From 34-65-8 sp963529855 (GTDB taxonomy: Bacteria > Pseudomonadota > Alphaproteobacteria > Sphingomonadales > Sphingomonadaceae): 64,000 bases of DNA. Shown here one piece after another: positions 52,284 to 60,689 of the stretch; positions within the stretch are counted from its first letter, which is position 1, and every line of letters starts with the position of its first letter. Below the pieces are notes generated by a model that saw only the letters and a list, made by a program, of their open reading frames with translations, made no database searches and had not been told where the DNA came from. The translations under genes were made by a program, and so were the position numbers. Location: contig CAURZK010000003.1 in assembly GCA_963529855.1 (NCBI GenBank), forward strand, positions 62,001 through 126,000, read 5' to 3'.

Positions 52284-55200
52284 TCAGTGAAAGTCGCGCG
52301 AGCCCGGCAGGATGCGGACATTGCGCGGGTGGTGGGCCTGGTTCACCGGGCGGGCGACCTCGTCAGGCCGACTGAGCTGCGGGGATGGCGGTTCCTCGGC
52401 CAGCAGGCCCAGCAGGTCGGTGCGATCGTCCACCCGGCTGGCCATCAGGTGGACCACGCCTTCGCGGCTACGCTGCACTTCGCCCGATACGACCATCAGC
52501 CGCGACGCCATTACCGCGCGGCGGAACTGTTCGAACAGGCTGGCCCACAGCAGCACGTTGGTAACGCCCGTCTCGTCCTCGATCGTGATGAAGATGGCGT
52601 TGCCCTTGCCCGGCCGCTGGCGCACCAGCACCACGCCGCCGGTGCTGACCCGGGCGCCGGCCTTGGCCGCGCTGGTTTCGGCACACGACAGCACCCCTTC
52701 GGCGCGTAGTACGGGGCGGATGAAGGTCATCGGGTGATCCTTCAGCGACAGGCGCACGCTCTGGTAATCGGCGGCGACTTCCTCGCTCTTGGGCATTTCG
52801 GGGAGCTGGACGGCAGGCTCCTCGCCCAGCTGGCGGGCGCGCGCGGCGGCAAACAGGGGCAGTTCGCCCGCCGGGGTCCGCCGCGCTTCCCAGATCGCCT
52901 CGCGCCGGGGCAGGCCGAGCGATCCGAATGCGTCCGCATCGGCCAGCAGACGCAGCCCGGCCGAAGGCAGCCCGGCGCGGCGGGCCAGCATCTCCAGCGA
53001 ACCGAAGGCGCCTTCCTCCGCCCGCGCCGCGGCCAGTGCACGGGCCCAATCCTGGCGAAAACCGTCGATCTGGCGCAGGCCCAGCCGCAGCGACAGGCGG
53101 CCCGCGCCATCCGGCTCCATGATCGAATCCCAGTGGCTGTGATTGACGTCGATCGGCCGCACTTCGACGCCATGCTCGCGCGCGTCGCGCACGATCTGGG
53201 CGGGGGCATAGAAACCCATCGGCTGCGAATTGAGCAGTGCGCAGGCGAAGATGCCGGGATGGTGGCACTTGATCCACGCCGAAACATAGACCAGCCGCGC
53301 GAACGACAGGGCGTGGCTTTCGGGAAAGCCGTAACTGCCGAACCCCTCGATCTGGTTGAAGCAGCGTTCGGCAAAGGCGCGGTCGTAACCCCGGGCGACC
53401 ATGCCGCCGACCAGCTTTTCCTCGAACCGGTCGATCCCGCCATTGTGACGGAAAGTGGCCATGGCGCGGCGCAGCTGGTTCGCTTCGGCAGGGGTGAAGC
53501 CAGCAGCGACGATCGCCAGCTTCATCGCCTGTTCCTGGAAGATCGGCACGCCGTAAGTACTGCCCAGCAGGTTGCGCAGTTCGTTGGGATCATGCCCGGG
53601 CCCGGGGGAGGGGTACTCCGCCGCCTCCAGCCCCTCGCGCCGCCGCAGATAGGGGTGCACCATGTCCCCTTCGATCGGGCCGGGCCGCACGATCGCCACC
53701 TGCACGGTCAGGTCGTAGAGCGTCCGGGGCTTCAGCCGCGGCAGCATGTTCATCTGGGCCCGGCTTTCGACCTGGAACACGCCGATGCTGTCGCCCTTTT
53801 CCAGCATGGCATAGACGGCCGGATCATCCGCCTTGATGTCCACTTCCAGCGTATGTTCGCCCAGGTCGTGTTCGGCCATCAGGGCAAAGGCGCGGCGGAT
53901 GCAGGACAGCATGCCCAGCGCCAGGACATCGACCTTCATGATGTTCAGCGCGTCGATATCGTCCTTATCCCATTCGGCGAAGGTGCGATCGGCCATTGCG
54001 CCATTGTGCAGCGGCACCGTCTCGTCCAGCCGGTCCTCGGTCAGGATAAAGCCGCCGACGTGCTGCGACAGGTGCCGGGGGAACGGCGCGGCGAGCAGCT
54101 GCCCGGCCAGGTCGATCAGGCGGCGCACCTCGGGCGCATCGGGATCGAACCCGGCATCCACGATCCGCTGTTCCGGCAGGTCGCGGGTGAAGCTGCCCCA
54201 CACCGTGGAAACGATCCGCGCGGTCACATCTTCCGACAGGCCCAGCGCCTTGCCCACTTCACGCACCGCGCTACGCGGCCGGAAATGGATGACGGTTGCG
54301 GCAATGGCGGCACGGTGGCGGCCATAGCGGCGATAGACGTACTGGATCACTTCCTCGCGCCGCTCGTGTTCGAAATCGACGTCGATATCGGGCGGCTCGC
54401 TGCGTTCCTCGGATACGAAGCGGGAAAACAAGAGGTCGTGCTCGCTGGGATCGACCGAGGTTACGCCCAGCAGGAAACAGACGATCGAATTGGCTGCACT
54501 GCCGCGCCCCTGGCACAGGATCGGCGGGTCCTGCGCGCGGGCGAAACAGACGAGGTCATGCACGGTCAGGAAATAGCAGGCGTAGTTCTGCTGCCGGATC
54601 AGGGCGAATTCCTCGTCCAGCCGCTTGCGGACGTCGGGGGTGAGATCGGGGCCGTACCGCGCGTGCGCCGCTTCCATCACGACATGCTCCAGCCACGCCT
54701 GCGGTTCCCATCCCGGTGGCACGGGCGCACGGGGATATTCGTAAGCGAGCTGGCCCAGATCGAATCCGATCCCATCGATGAAGCGAACCGTTTCCGTGAG
54801 CGCGCCGGGATGATCGCGAAACAGCCGCGCCATTTCGGCCGGAGACTTGAGGTGCCGTTCGGCATTCATTTCCACCCGGGTTTCGGCCCGGTGGATCGTC
54901 ACCCCTTCGCGGATGCAGGTCAGCACGTCGTGCAGCTGGCGTTCGTGCGGGCTGGCATAGAGCGGGTCGCAAGTGGCGATCAGCGGCACCCCGCCCTCGT
55001 GCGCGATCGACGCCAGCCCCATCAGCCGCCGGGCATCGCGCCCCGTGCGCGGCATCGTAGCGCCCAGCCACACGCGGCCGGGCGCAATGCGCGCGAGCCG
55101 CGCCAGCAGCGCCGCCAGCTCGACCGGCTGGACCAGCGCCAGCTGCGGCAGGGGCACGGCACTGTCATGGTCGACAGGGTTGCGGCGGGCGCGCTGCGGC

Positions 55201-55700
55201 GTGGCAGTGCTTTCCGGCAGGACGACCAGTTGCAACCCTTCCTGAAAGGCGAGCAGGTCCTCCAGCCGCAGGATACAATCGCCCTTTTCCGCGCGCAGGT
55301 TGCCGGTCGTCAGCAGGCGGGTAAGCCGCCCCCAGGCGCGGCGATCGACCGGATAGGCGGCAATGTCGGGCGTGCCGTCGACGAATACCAGCCGCGCGCC
55401 GACCACGAAACGGGGCAGGGGCCGCGAATCGCCCGCCTGCCGCTGTGTCTCGCGCACCTGTTTCAGCGCAGACCAGGCGCGCACCACCCCTGCCACCGTG
55501 TTGCGATCCGCGATGCCGATCCCGGCCAGACCCAGATCGACCGCCCGCAGGATCAGGTCCGCCGGGTTGGATGCACCGCGCAGGAAGGAAAAGTGCGTCG
55601 CCGCCACCAATTCGGCAAATGGCGGCGGGGCAATCGCATCCGCTGGCCGACCGGCGCGACCATCCTGCCCAGACCGGATGGAGACGATCCGTTCGGTCAT
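52284..55700 (-). CDS. dnaE2: Error-prone DNA polymerase DnaE2 (ImuC)
   Basis: A 1138-residue C-family polymerase lacking high fidelity, the catalytic subunit of damage-induced mutagenesis. The N-terminal PHP domain begins LVAATHFSFLRGASNP near residue 31, and the active-site acid motif PDIDVDFEHERREEV is near residue 433. A helix-hairpin-helix and an OB domain (GVVLVRQRPGKGNAIFITIE) follow. The start overlaps the imuB stop (ATGA). It acts with ImuA and ImuB and depends on the beta clamp. Confidence 0.95.
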   Translation of the reverse strand: MTERIVSIRSGQDGRAGRPADAIAPPPFAELVAATHFSFLRGASNPADLILRAVDLGLAGIGIADRNTVAGVVRAWSALKQVRETQRQAGDSRPLPRFVVGARLVFVDGTPDIAAYPVDRRAWGRLTRLLTTGNLRAEKGDCILRLEDLLAFQEGLQLVVLPESTATPQRARRNPVDHDSAVPLPQLALVQPVELAALLARLARIAPGRVWLGATMPRTGRDARRLMGLASIAHEGGVPLIATCDPLYASPHERQLHDVLTCIREGVTIHRAETRVEMNAERHLKSPAEMARLFRDHPGALTETVRFIDGIGFDLGQLAYEYPRAPVPPGWEPQAWLEHVVMEAAHARYGPDLTPDVRKRLDEEFALIRQQNYACYFLTVHDLVCFARAQDPPILCQGRGSAANSIVCFLLGVTSVDPSEHDLLFSRFVSEERSEPPDIDVDFEHERREEVIQYVYRRYGRHRAAIAATVIHFRPRSAVREVGKALGLSEDVTARIVSTVWGSFTRDLPEQRIVDAGFDPDAPEVRRLIDLAGQLLAAPFPRHLSQHVGGFILTEDRLDETVPLHNGAMADRTFAEWDKDDIDALNIMKVDVLALGMLSCIRRAFALMAEHDLGEHTLEVDIKADDPAVYAMLEKGDSIGVFQVESRAQMNMLPRLKPRTLYDLTVQVAIVRPGPIEGDMVHPYLRRREGLEAAEYPSPGPGHDPNELRNLLGSTYGVPIFQEQAMKLAIVAAGFTPAEANQLRRAMATFRHNGGIDRFEEKLVGGMVARGYDRAFAERCFNQIEGFGSYGFPESHALSFARLVYVSAWIKCHHPGIFACALLNSQPMGFYAPAQIVRDAREHGVEVRPIDVNHSHWDSIMEPDGAGRLSLRLGLRQIDGFRQDWARALAAARAEEGAFGSLEMLARRAGLPSAGLRLLADADAFGSLGLPRREAIWEARRTPAGELPLFAAARARQLGEEPAVQLPEMPKSEEVAADYQSVRLSLKDHPMTFIRPVLRAEGVLSCAETSAAKAGARVSTGGVVLVRQRPGKGNAIFITIEDETGVTNVLLWASLFEQFRRAVMASRLMVVSGEVQRSREGVVHLMASRVDDRTDLLGLLAEEPPSPQLSRPDEVARPVNQAHHPRNVRILPGSRDFH

Positions 55701-57265
55701 GCAAACAGGCCGTGGACATACCAGCGCGGATCGGCGCGCTCGGTGCCATAAAGGCCGTGGCGGAACAGCCAGAAACGGCGGCCGCGCACGTCCTCCACCC
55801 GGTAATAATCGCGAGTCAGCCCTGGATCGCTGGGCGCCCGGCGCCACCACTGTGCGCCGATCCGTTCCGGCCCCTCGGCCCGCGCGACTTCGTGCAGCGT
55901 GCGCCGCCAGCGGAACCGTTGCGGCGGGCCGTCGGGCAGGCCCGCGATCACTTCCACCGGCTGGGGCGGGTCGAACAAGTGAATGGGGCGCAGCGGCGGT
56001 TCGCCCGGCTCCGGTTCCGGCCAGGCGGCGGGGTCGGGCAGCTCGACCGCGGGCAATGCCAGCGAGGTCTGTTCGGGGATATGGCTGGCCCGCGCGACGA
56101 AGCGGCGGACCCGGTGACGGCCCACGCGCGTGCTCAGCCGGTCGATCAGCGCCGCGACCGCTTCTTCGCGCGCTTCCCCGCCTTCCAGCGCCAGCTGCGC
56201 TGCAGCCAGCGGTTCCTCGCGCGGCACCGACAGGCGTACCATGTCGAAACCGAAACCGGGATCGATCGGGTCGGCCAGCGCGCCGACCCGTTCCTCGAAC
56301 AGGCTGCGGATGCGCGCCGGATCGCGCAGCGGCAGGCCGCTTTCAACGGCGAGGTCGATGACATGGCCATCGCTGCGGTACAGCCGTGCGACGAAGCGGC
56401 GGCCCCCGCGGCGGCGTTCCTCCAGTATCCCCGCCGCCTCCCCCGCCAGTTCGCCGATCACCGCCATCGCAGCATCGGCGGTGGCGATGGGTTCGGCAAA
56501 GCTGCGGTCGAGCACGATCGACGGCAGCGCCCGGCGCGCCGTGATACGGCTGTCACTACGGCCCAGCACCCGGTCGAGCCGGTCGATCAGTTCCGGGCCG
56601 AACCGTGCCGCAAGCGGCGCGGCGGGACGGTCGGCCAGATCGCCCAGGGTTTTGAGGCCCGCCCGCCGCAGCCCCTTCTCGCGCTCGCCATCCAGTTCCA
56701 GCGCCGCCACTGGCAAGCGGCGCAGCGCCGCCTGTTCGTCGCACGCGGGGGCGGACTGGAACCGGGCGAGCGCGCGCGCGCCTTCAGGCGTTCCGGCCAT
56801 GGCCAGGCGCAGCCGGGTCGCCCAGCGGCGCATGTGCGCCTCCACCGCCGCGATCAGCGCCCCCTCGCCAGCGAAGCGGTGGAGGCAGCCGGTCATGTCC
56901 AGGATCAGCCCATCAGGCGGTTCGGCCTCGACCAGCGGCGTAAACCGGTCGCCGGCATCGGCAATCCGTTCCAGCCAGTGCAGATCGGCCACCGGATCGG
57001 CATCGGTTACCGCAAGTTCGGGGATGCGCGCCCGCGCATCCGCCAGCGTCATGCCCGGACCCAGCCCCAGCGCCAGAGCCGCGGCATCGCACGCCGTCAG
57101 TCGCACCGCCCCGCCCCGCTGTTCGATCAGGGCGCGCGGCGCGTCACCCGGCCTGGCGAAGGGGCGTTCCAGCACCAGCCGGTCGGTCGGCAGAAACGGC
57201 AGCCACAGCGCCAGGAAGCGCCGCGCGGTCTCCTGCGTTCCAATCGCACAATCTTGCCTGTTCAC
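55697..57265 (-). CDS. imuB: Y-family-like DNA polymerase protein ImuB
   Basis: A 522-residue pseudo-polymerase that tethers DnaE2 to the beta clamp during lesion bypass. It begins RFLALWLPFLPTDRL, as ImuB proteins do, and contains the Y-family thumb and little-finger regions, but the palm lacks the full acidic catalytic set, as is normal for ImuB. A GTG start at 57265 is required because the frame begins inside imuA; the overlap with imuA is 122 bases, much longer than elsewhere in this window. Middle gene of the SOS operon. Confidence 0.92.
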   Translation of the reverse strand: MNRQDCAIGTQETARRFLALWLPFLPTDRLVLERPFARPGDAPRALIEQRGGAVRLTACDAAALALGLGPGMTLADARARIPELAVTDADPVADLHWLERIADAGDRFTPLVEAEPPDGLILDMTGCLHRFAGEGALIAAVEAHMRRWATRLRLAMAGTPEGARALARFQSAPACDEQAALRRLPVAALELDGEREKGLRRAGLKTLGDLADRPAAPLAARFGPELIDRLDRVLGRSDSRITARRALPSIVLDRSFAEPIATADAAMAVIGELAGEAAGILEERRRGGRRFVARLYRSDGHVIDLAVESGLPLRDPARIRSLFEERVGALADPIDPGFGFDMVRLSVPREEPLAAAQLALEGGEAREEAVAALIDRLSTRVGRHRVRRFVARASHIPEQTSLALPAVELPDPAAWPEPEPGEPPLRPIHLFDPPQPVEVIAGLPDGPPQRFRWRRTLHEVARAEGPERIGAQWWRRAPSDPGLTRDYYRVEDVRGRRFWLFRHGLYGTERADPRWYVHGLFA

Positions 57266-57938
57266 GGTTCCACTCCACGCGCCAGCAGCCGCCATCCGGG
57301 CGGCCGCGCTGGCGCAGCAATTCCAGGTCCCAGGCCGGGTGGCCGGGGGCATTGGCAGCCAGCGGCACGGACGGCGCCGCCCCCACCTGCCAGCGGGTTT
57401 GCGCGGCATTGGGCGCCGCTCGCCCGCCCAGCCGCAACAGGATCGCGGTCACGCCATGCGCCTGTGCCGCCAGCGTCAGGCGGCGGCTGGCAGTGAGATC
57501 GAGTGCGCGCGGATCGCCCGCCAGTTCGATCACCACCGCGCCCAGCGCCGGGCAGCGCAGCCCGTCGACCGCCGCGCGCAGCACCGCCATCGCATCGGGC
57601 AAGCGGCCGACGATCAGCCGCGCCGGGTCCAGCCCGACCTCGGCCAGCCCGGCGGGATCGAGCGCGCCCGCCCCCCGCCATGCCGCCTCCTCGATCAGCC
57701 ACAGGGCTTCCCCGCCAATCAACCGCACCAGCAGCGCGGCAAGGCCCGACCCGCTGCCCGCATCATCCGCAGCGGCGAGCAATTCGTGCATCCGTCCGCG
57801 CATCAGCCCGCCGTCCAGCGCCCGGTCGATACCGGCATGACCGGTCGGTACCACCCGCCGCGGCGGAGCCTCCACGATCGGCGCAGACTGCACGATCGCG
57901 GCGCTGTTGCGCGGGAAAAGGCGGACCGAATCGGACAT
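57144..57938 (-). CDS. imuA: SOS mutagenesis protein ImuA
   Basis: A 264-residue RecA-like protein needed for ImuB-DnaE2 mutagenesis. The middle has a LeuGlyLys-free RecA-like core (RGRMHELLAAADDAGSGSGL and ALWLIEEAAWRG) typical of ImuA. The last 30 residues, after the family-like end around WRVEWNREQARLCDW, lie within the imuB overlap and may be an extension. A LexA box sits four bases before the ATG. First gene of imuA-imuB-dnaE2. Confidence 0.88.
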   Translation of the reverse strand: MSDSVRLFPRNSAAIVQSAPIVEAPPRRVVPTGHAGIDRALDGGLMRGRMHELLAAADDAGSGSGLAALLVRLIGGEALWLIEEAAWRGAGALDPAGLAEVGLDPARLIVGRLPDAMAVLRAAVDGLRCPALGAVVIELAGDPRALDLTASRRLTLAAQAHGVTAILLRLGGRAAPNAAQTRWQVGAAPSVPLAANAPGHPAWDLELLRQRGRPDGGCWRVEWNREQARLCDWNAGDRAALPGAVAAVSADRPAGAGTPLRQAG

Positions 57939-57941
57939 ATC

Positions 57942-57975
57942 GTTCTTGATATGTTCTTTCGGTCTTCATCGTCAA
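57942..57975 (-). promoter_or_regulatory. LexA box overlapping the imuA promoter
   Basis: The alphaproteobacterial SOS box GTTC-N7-GTTC is exact on the plus strand at 57942-57956 (GAAC-N7-GAAC on the coding strand). A promoter match TTGACG (57970-57975) and TATCAA (57946-57951), 18 bases apart, is partly inside the box, so LexA would block RNA polymerase. The -10 is seven bases from the imuA ATG, so the mRNA is likely leaderless or nearly so. LexA control of imuA-imuB-dnaE2 is well known. Confidence 0.85.
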
Positions 57976-58066
57976 CAAAGCTGCGGAATCATCCGTGCAT
58001 CACCGCGCACGATCATGCAGTCAACTGTCGTCGAGAATTAGGAAGTGTGCGCGCAGCAGCGGCAAA

Positions 58067-58113
58067 TGGCGCACCCGACAGGATTCGAACCTGTGACCTC
58101 TGCCTTCGGAGGG
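58067..58113 (-). tRNA. 3' half of tRNA-Arg(CCG), attachment-site remnant
   Basis: Read on the minus strand this is the last 47 bases of a tRNA: the anticodon loop CTCCGAA (anticodon CCG at 58107-58109), stem GGCAG, variable loop AGGTC, T arm ACAGG-TTCGAAT-CCTGT (58078-58094), acceptor CGGGTGC, discriminator G and CCA at 58067-58069. No 5' half or D arm precedes it; homology stops at 58113. Such 3' ends are left at the chromosome edge when an element integrates into a tRNA gene. The integrase gene begins 138 bases away. It is not expected to yield a functional tRNA. Confidence 0.85.
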
Positions 58114-58250
58114 CCGAAAAAGCATACATCCTTGGGCAAACCTAGATGCTGAAAGTGGCTGCAGTGCGACATTAGCTGTCTAGCATTGCCCAAATCTGTC
58201 CCACCCTGTATTTCATACATGTTTCATACGTCATGGACCGGAGGGGCGGG

Positions 58251-59411
58251 GTGGACCTCAGCAGGGTTGGTGCAAGAGAGGCGCTCAAGCCTCGTCCGGG
58301 CAACGAGCCACACTGGCAGCGCATTCGCGCGGGGTGTTTTTTGGGCTATCGTCCATCGCGGCAGGATGGGGCCGGAACGTGGATTGCGCGCGTCTATGAC
58401 GAGCAATCCCGCAAATATCAGCGGAAGGCGCTAGGAGATTTCGGCCCACTCACCCCGCGCGACAGATTCACAGCAGCCAAACACGAGGCGGAGTCATTTG
58501 CCGATGTGGTCGAGTCAGGTGGCTTCAAGAGAGACAAGATCGAAACGGTCGAGGACGCGTGCCATACTTACGCGACAGGCAGGCCCGACGCGGAGGGCAG
58601 GTTTAAGCGCCATGTCTACTGCGACCCCATAGCAAGCGTGAAATTGGAGAAGCTTCGTCGTCACCACCTGAAGGACTGGCGTGAACGACTTGAAAAGCGC
58701 TCGGCGCTGGTCAGCCGGAATAAGGAAGGGCCACGGCGCTATCGAGATCGATCTCGCTCGACTGTCAACCGCGACATGGTTCCCCTTCGCGCGGCGCTGT
58801 TCAAGGTGCTGGCGCCGGGGGCGCCGGGAACCGAGGCGGCATGGCAGGAAGCTCTGTTGCCCATCAGGAACGCGGACACCCAGCGCAAGCTCTATCTGGA
58901 CCTTCCGCAGCGGCGCTCGTTGATCGGATATGTCGCTGAGGAGGCCAAACCTTTCGTCACGGCCCTTTGCCTTCTGCCACTTCGACCGGGCGCAATGGCT
59001 TCTCTCTCGGCGGGCGACTTCGACAAGCGTACGCGTGAGCTGACCATTAGCAATGACAAGAGCGGTAAGCCCCGGCGGATCATCGTGCCCGAAGGCGTGG
59101 CGGAACTGATTGCGGAACAGGCGAAGGACAAACTTCCCGCGGCAGCGTTGTTCATGCGAGCCAATGGCGATCGGTGGAACAAGGAATACTGGAACCTGCC
59201 AATCGCCGTGGCAGCAGCCAAGGCAAAGCTGCCATCCGGCATCACTGCCTACACCTTGCGCCACAGCGTCATCACCGATCTCGTGAATAGCGGTCTGGCG
59301 ATCCTCACCGTCGCGCAGATTAGTGACACGAGCGTAGAGATGATCGAGCGGCACTACGGCCATCTCAATCGGGAAGCTGCCGAACAGGCTTTGGCCGGTC
59401 TGGCGTTTTAA
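58251..59411 (+). CDS. Tyrosine-type site-specific integrase
   Basis: A recombinase of about 386 residues. The N-terminal SAM-like region lies at about 60-160. The catalytic domain has the first arginine in LLPLRPGAMASL near residue 243, the second in TLRHSVITDL near residue 338 and the nucleophile in ERHYGHL near residue 370. A tyrosine replaces the usual first histidine of the HxxR box (YTLRH), as in some phage integrases. GGAGG six bases upstream makes GTG at 58251 the likely start; ATG at 58233 is the alternative. It would act on the tRNA-Arg(CCG) site next to it. Confidence 0.9.
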   Translation: MDLSRVGAREALKPRPGNEPHWQRIRAGCFLGYRPSRQDGAGTWIARVYDEQSRKYQRKALGDFGPLTPRDRFTAAKHEAESFADVVESGGFKRDKIETVEDACHTYATGRPDAEGRFKRHVYCDPIASVKLEKLRRHHLKDWRERLEKRSALVSRNKEGPRRYRDRSRSTVNRDMVPLRAALFKVLAPGAPGTEAAWQEALLPIRNADTQRKLYLDLPQRRSLIGYVAEEAKPFVTALCLLPLRPGAMASLSAGDFDKRTRELTISNDKSGKPRRIIVPEGVAELIAEQAKDKLPAAALFMRANGDRWNKEYWNLPIAVAAAKAKLPSGITAYTLRHSVITDLVNSGLAILTVAQISDTSVEMIERHYGHLNREAAEQALAGLAF

Positions 59412-59421
59412 GGGGGGTACA

Positions 59422-59997
59422 ATGACGATTCGCGAGAGCGGGCGAAAGCGCTTCAGATCAGTCGAGCAGGCATCCATCCTCGACAAGAGATTTAAGCCGC
59501 TTATCGAACGCCCGATGCGACGCCGTCCGAAAATTCACCCGCTAATGGTGATCGCAGACCTGCGCAAAGGATCGCTTGCCAGTCTTGATCGATACCTGGC
59601 CCAGGAGGGTGGGATACGGGATCGCCAGCTCGCTATCGAGTTGCGCAAACTGATTTCGGGCTCCGCGTGCCGCAGTCCATTCAGACTCTTGGCTATTCAT
59701 CATCCCAATGGCCCAAAAAACAAGGGCGGAAAGCCCAGAGGAAATGAGATCGAGCGCGTAGAGCGATACCGCTGCATCGCTGCCCGCTATCATGAAGTAC
59801 ACGCAGAGGTCGGAAAATCTTGGCTAGCCAAGGAATTGGTCGCTGACGAGTTCGAGTGTTCTAAAGAGACAGTAGGACGAGCAATTCGAGCAGACAGGGA
59901 CACCGAGGAAAGTAGCCAATCGGCAAGTGACGCCAAAGAACGGCGTCTGAGCGCCCTCGCCAAGCTGCGCAAGGAACCCGAAGCACCCAAAGAGTAG
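59422..59997 (+). CDS. Hypothetical protein of the integrated element
   Basis: A 191-residue, highly charged protein with no recognised family. Residues 20-45 are very basic (ERPMRRRPKIHP). The region around AKELVADEFECSKETVGRAIRAD has helix-turn-helix-like spacing, so it might bind DNA. A GGGGGG stretch precedes ATG. It is 10 bases after the integrase stop and probably in its operon. Confidence 0.6.
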   Translation: MTIRESGRKRFRSVEQASILDKRFKPLIERPMRRRPKIHPLMVIADLRKGSLASLDRYLAQEGGIRDRQLAIELRKLISGSACRSPFRLLAIHHPNGPKNKGGKPRGNEIERVERYRCIAARYHEVHAEVGKSWLAKELVADEFECSKETVGRAIRADRDTEESSQSASDAKERRLSALAKLRKEPEAPKE

Positions 59998-60098
59998 CGT
60001 CACGAAACCTGTCCCGGCTTTTGACCCCCTCGCATTGTAGCCCAAGCATTGAAGGCAGCATAACTGCGTAGCCGTCCAATATGCGACGGAGAACGCCA

Positions 60099-60302
60099 AT
60101 GCAGTCTGATCCTAACGCCCACGAAGCGCCACCCCTCCCGCGGCCCGTCTATACCATCCGCGAGGCCTGCCGCGTGTCGACCCTCAGCCGGGCCACACTC
60201 TACAACCACATCAGTGCTGGCCACTTGCGCGCGGTACGCGTTGGGGGACGCACGCTCATCCCCGCGGAGAGCCTTCATGCGCTGATCGCCGGGGAGGCAT
60301 GA
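60099..60302 (+). CDS. AlpA/excisionase-like helix-turn-helix protein
   Basis: A 67-residue protein with a winged helix-turn-helix of the MerR/AlpA type: VYTIREACRVSTLSRATLYN, then HLRAVRVGGRTLIPAESL. Such proteins direct excision or activate the integrase. GGAGA six bases before ATG sets the start. It is followed three bases later by the next gene. Confidence 0.82.
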   Translation: MQSDPNAHEAPPLPRPVYTIREACRVSTLSRATLYNHISAGHLRAVRVGGRTLIPAESLHALIAGEA

Positions 60303-60305
60303 ACC

Positions 60306-60689
60306 ATGCCCAATAAGAACGAAGCCCCGCAATCAAGCGGGGCTTCGCGGAAAAGCTGTGGTGGCTGCTTCCGCAAATCCGTTACTTGCCACGATGACTT
60401 GGGGCAAGCGCTCGTCGCTTACATTCACCAGTTCGTGCCGGACGCTCAGGGTAAAGAACTGGAGCTTCGCCTCGCTCTGGTAAAGGCGCGTGACTATTGC
60501 GCGAGGCTTCGCGGGACCACTGTCAACTTTCGGGCCCACAACCATGCGTGCGACGGGCACGAAATGGCGGGTGAGTACGTCTTCGCCGACGTGCCGACGG
60601 GGCGGCTGGAGATTGCTGTAAGTTATTGCCGCCACATCGTGATGGCCGCGTTCTTGGCCGACCATCTCGAGAGCGAGGGGGCGGCGTGA
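60306..60689 (+). CDS. Hypothetical protein with hairpin in its first codons
   Basis: A 127-residue protein without recognised family; cysteines near the N-terminus (SCGGC) and at CDGHE could bind metal. A GGGGAGG site supports the start. Codons 6-14 contain a perfect ten-base-pair inverted repeat (60321-60330 with 60337-60346, loop AATCAA), which could slow or control translation. No T run follows, so it is not a terminator. The TGA overlaps the next ATG by one base. Confidence 0.55.
   Translation: MPNKNEAPQSSGASRKSCGGCFRKSVTCHDDLGQALVAYIHQFVPDAQGKELELRLALVKARDYCARLRGTTVNFRAHNHACDGHEMAGEYVFADVPTGRLEIAVSYCRHIVMAAFLADHLESEGAA

Noticed and set aside
58038..58220. 60-codon minus-strand frame over the tRNA-Arg remnant
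   Set aside because: It is simply the tRNA 3' half and junction sequence read as codons.
60321..60346. Hairpin as a terminator between the AlpA-like gene and the next gene
   Set aside because: No T run follows and the stem is inside codons of a gene with a good ribosome binding site.
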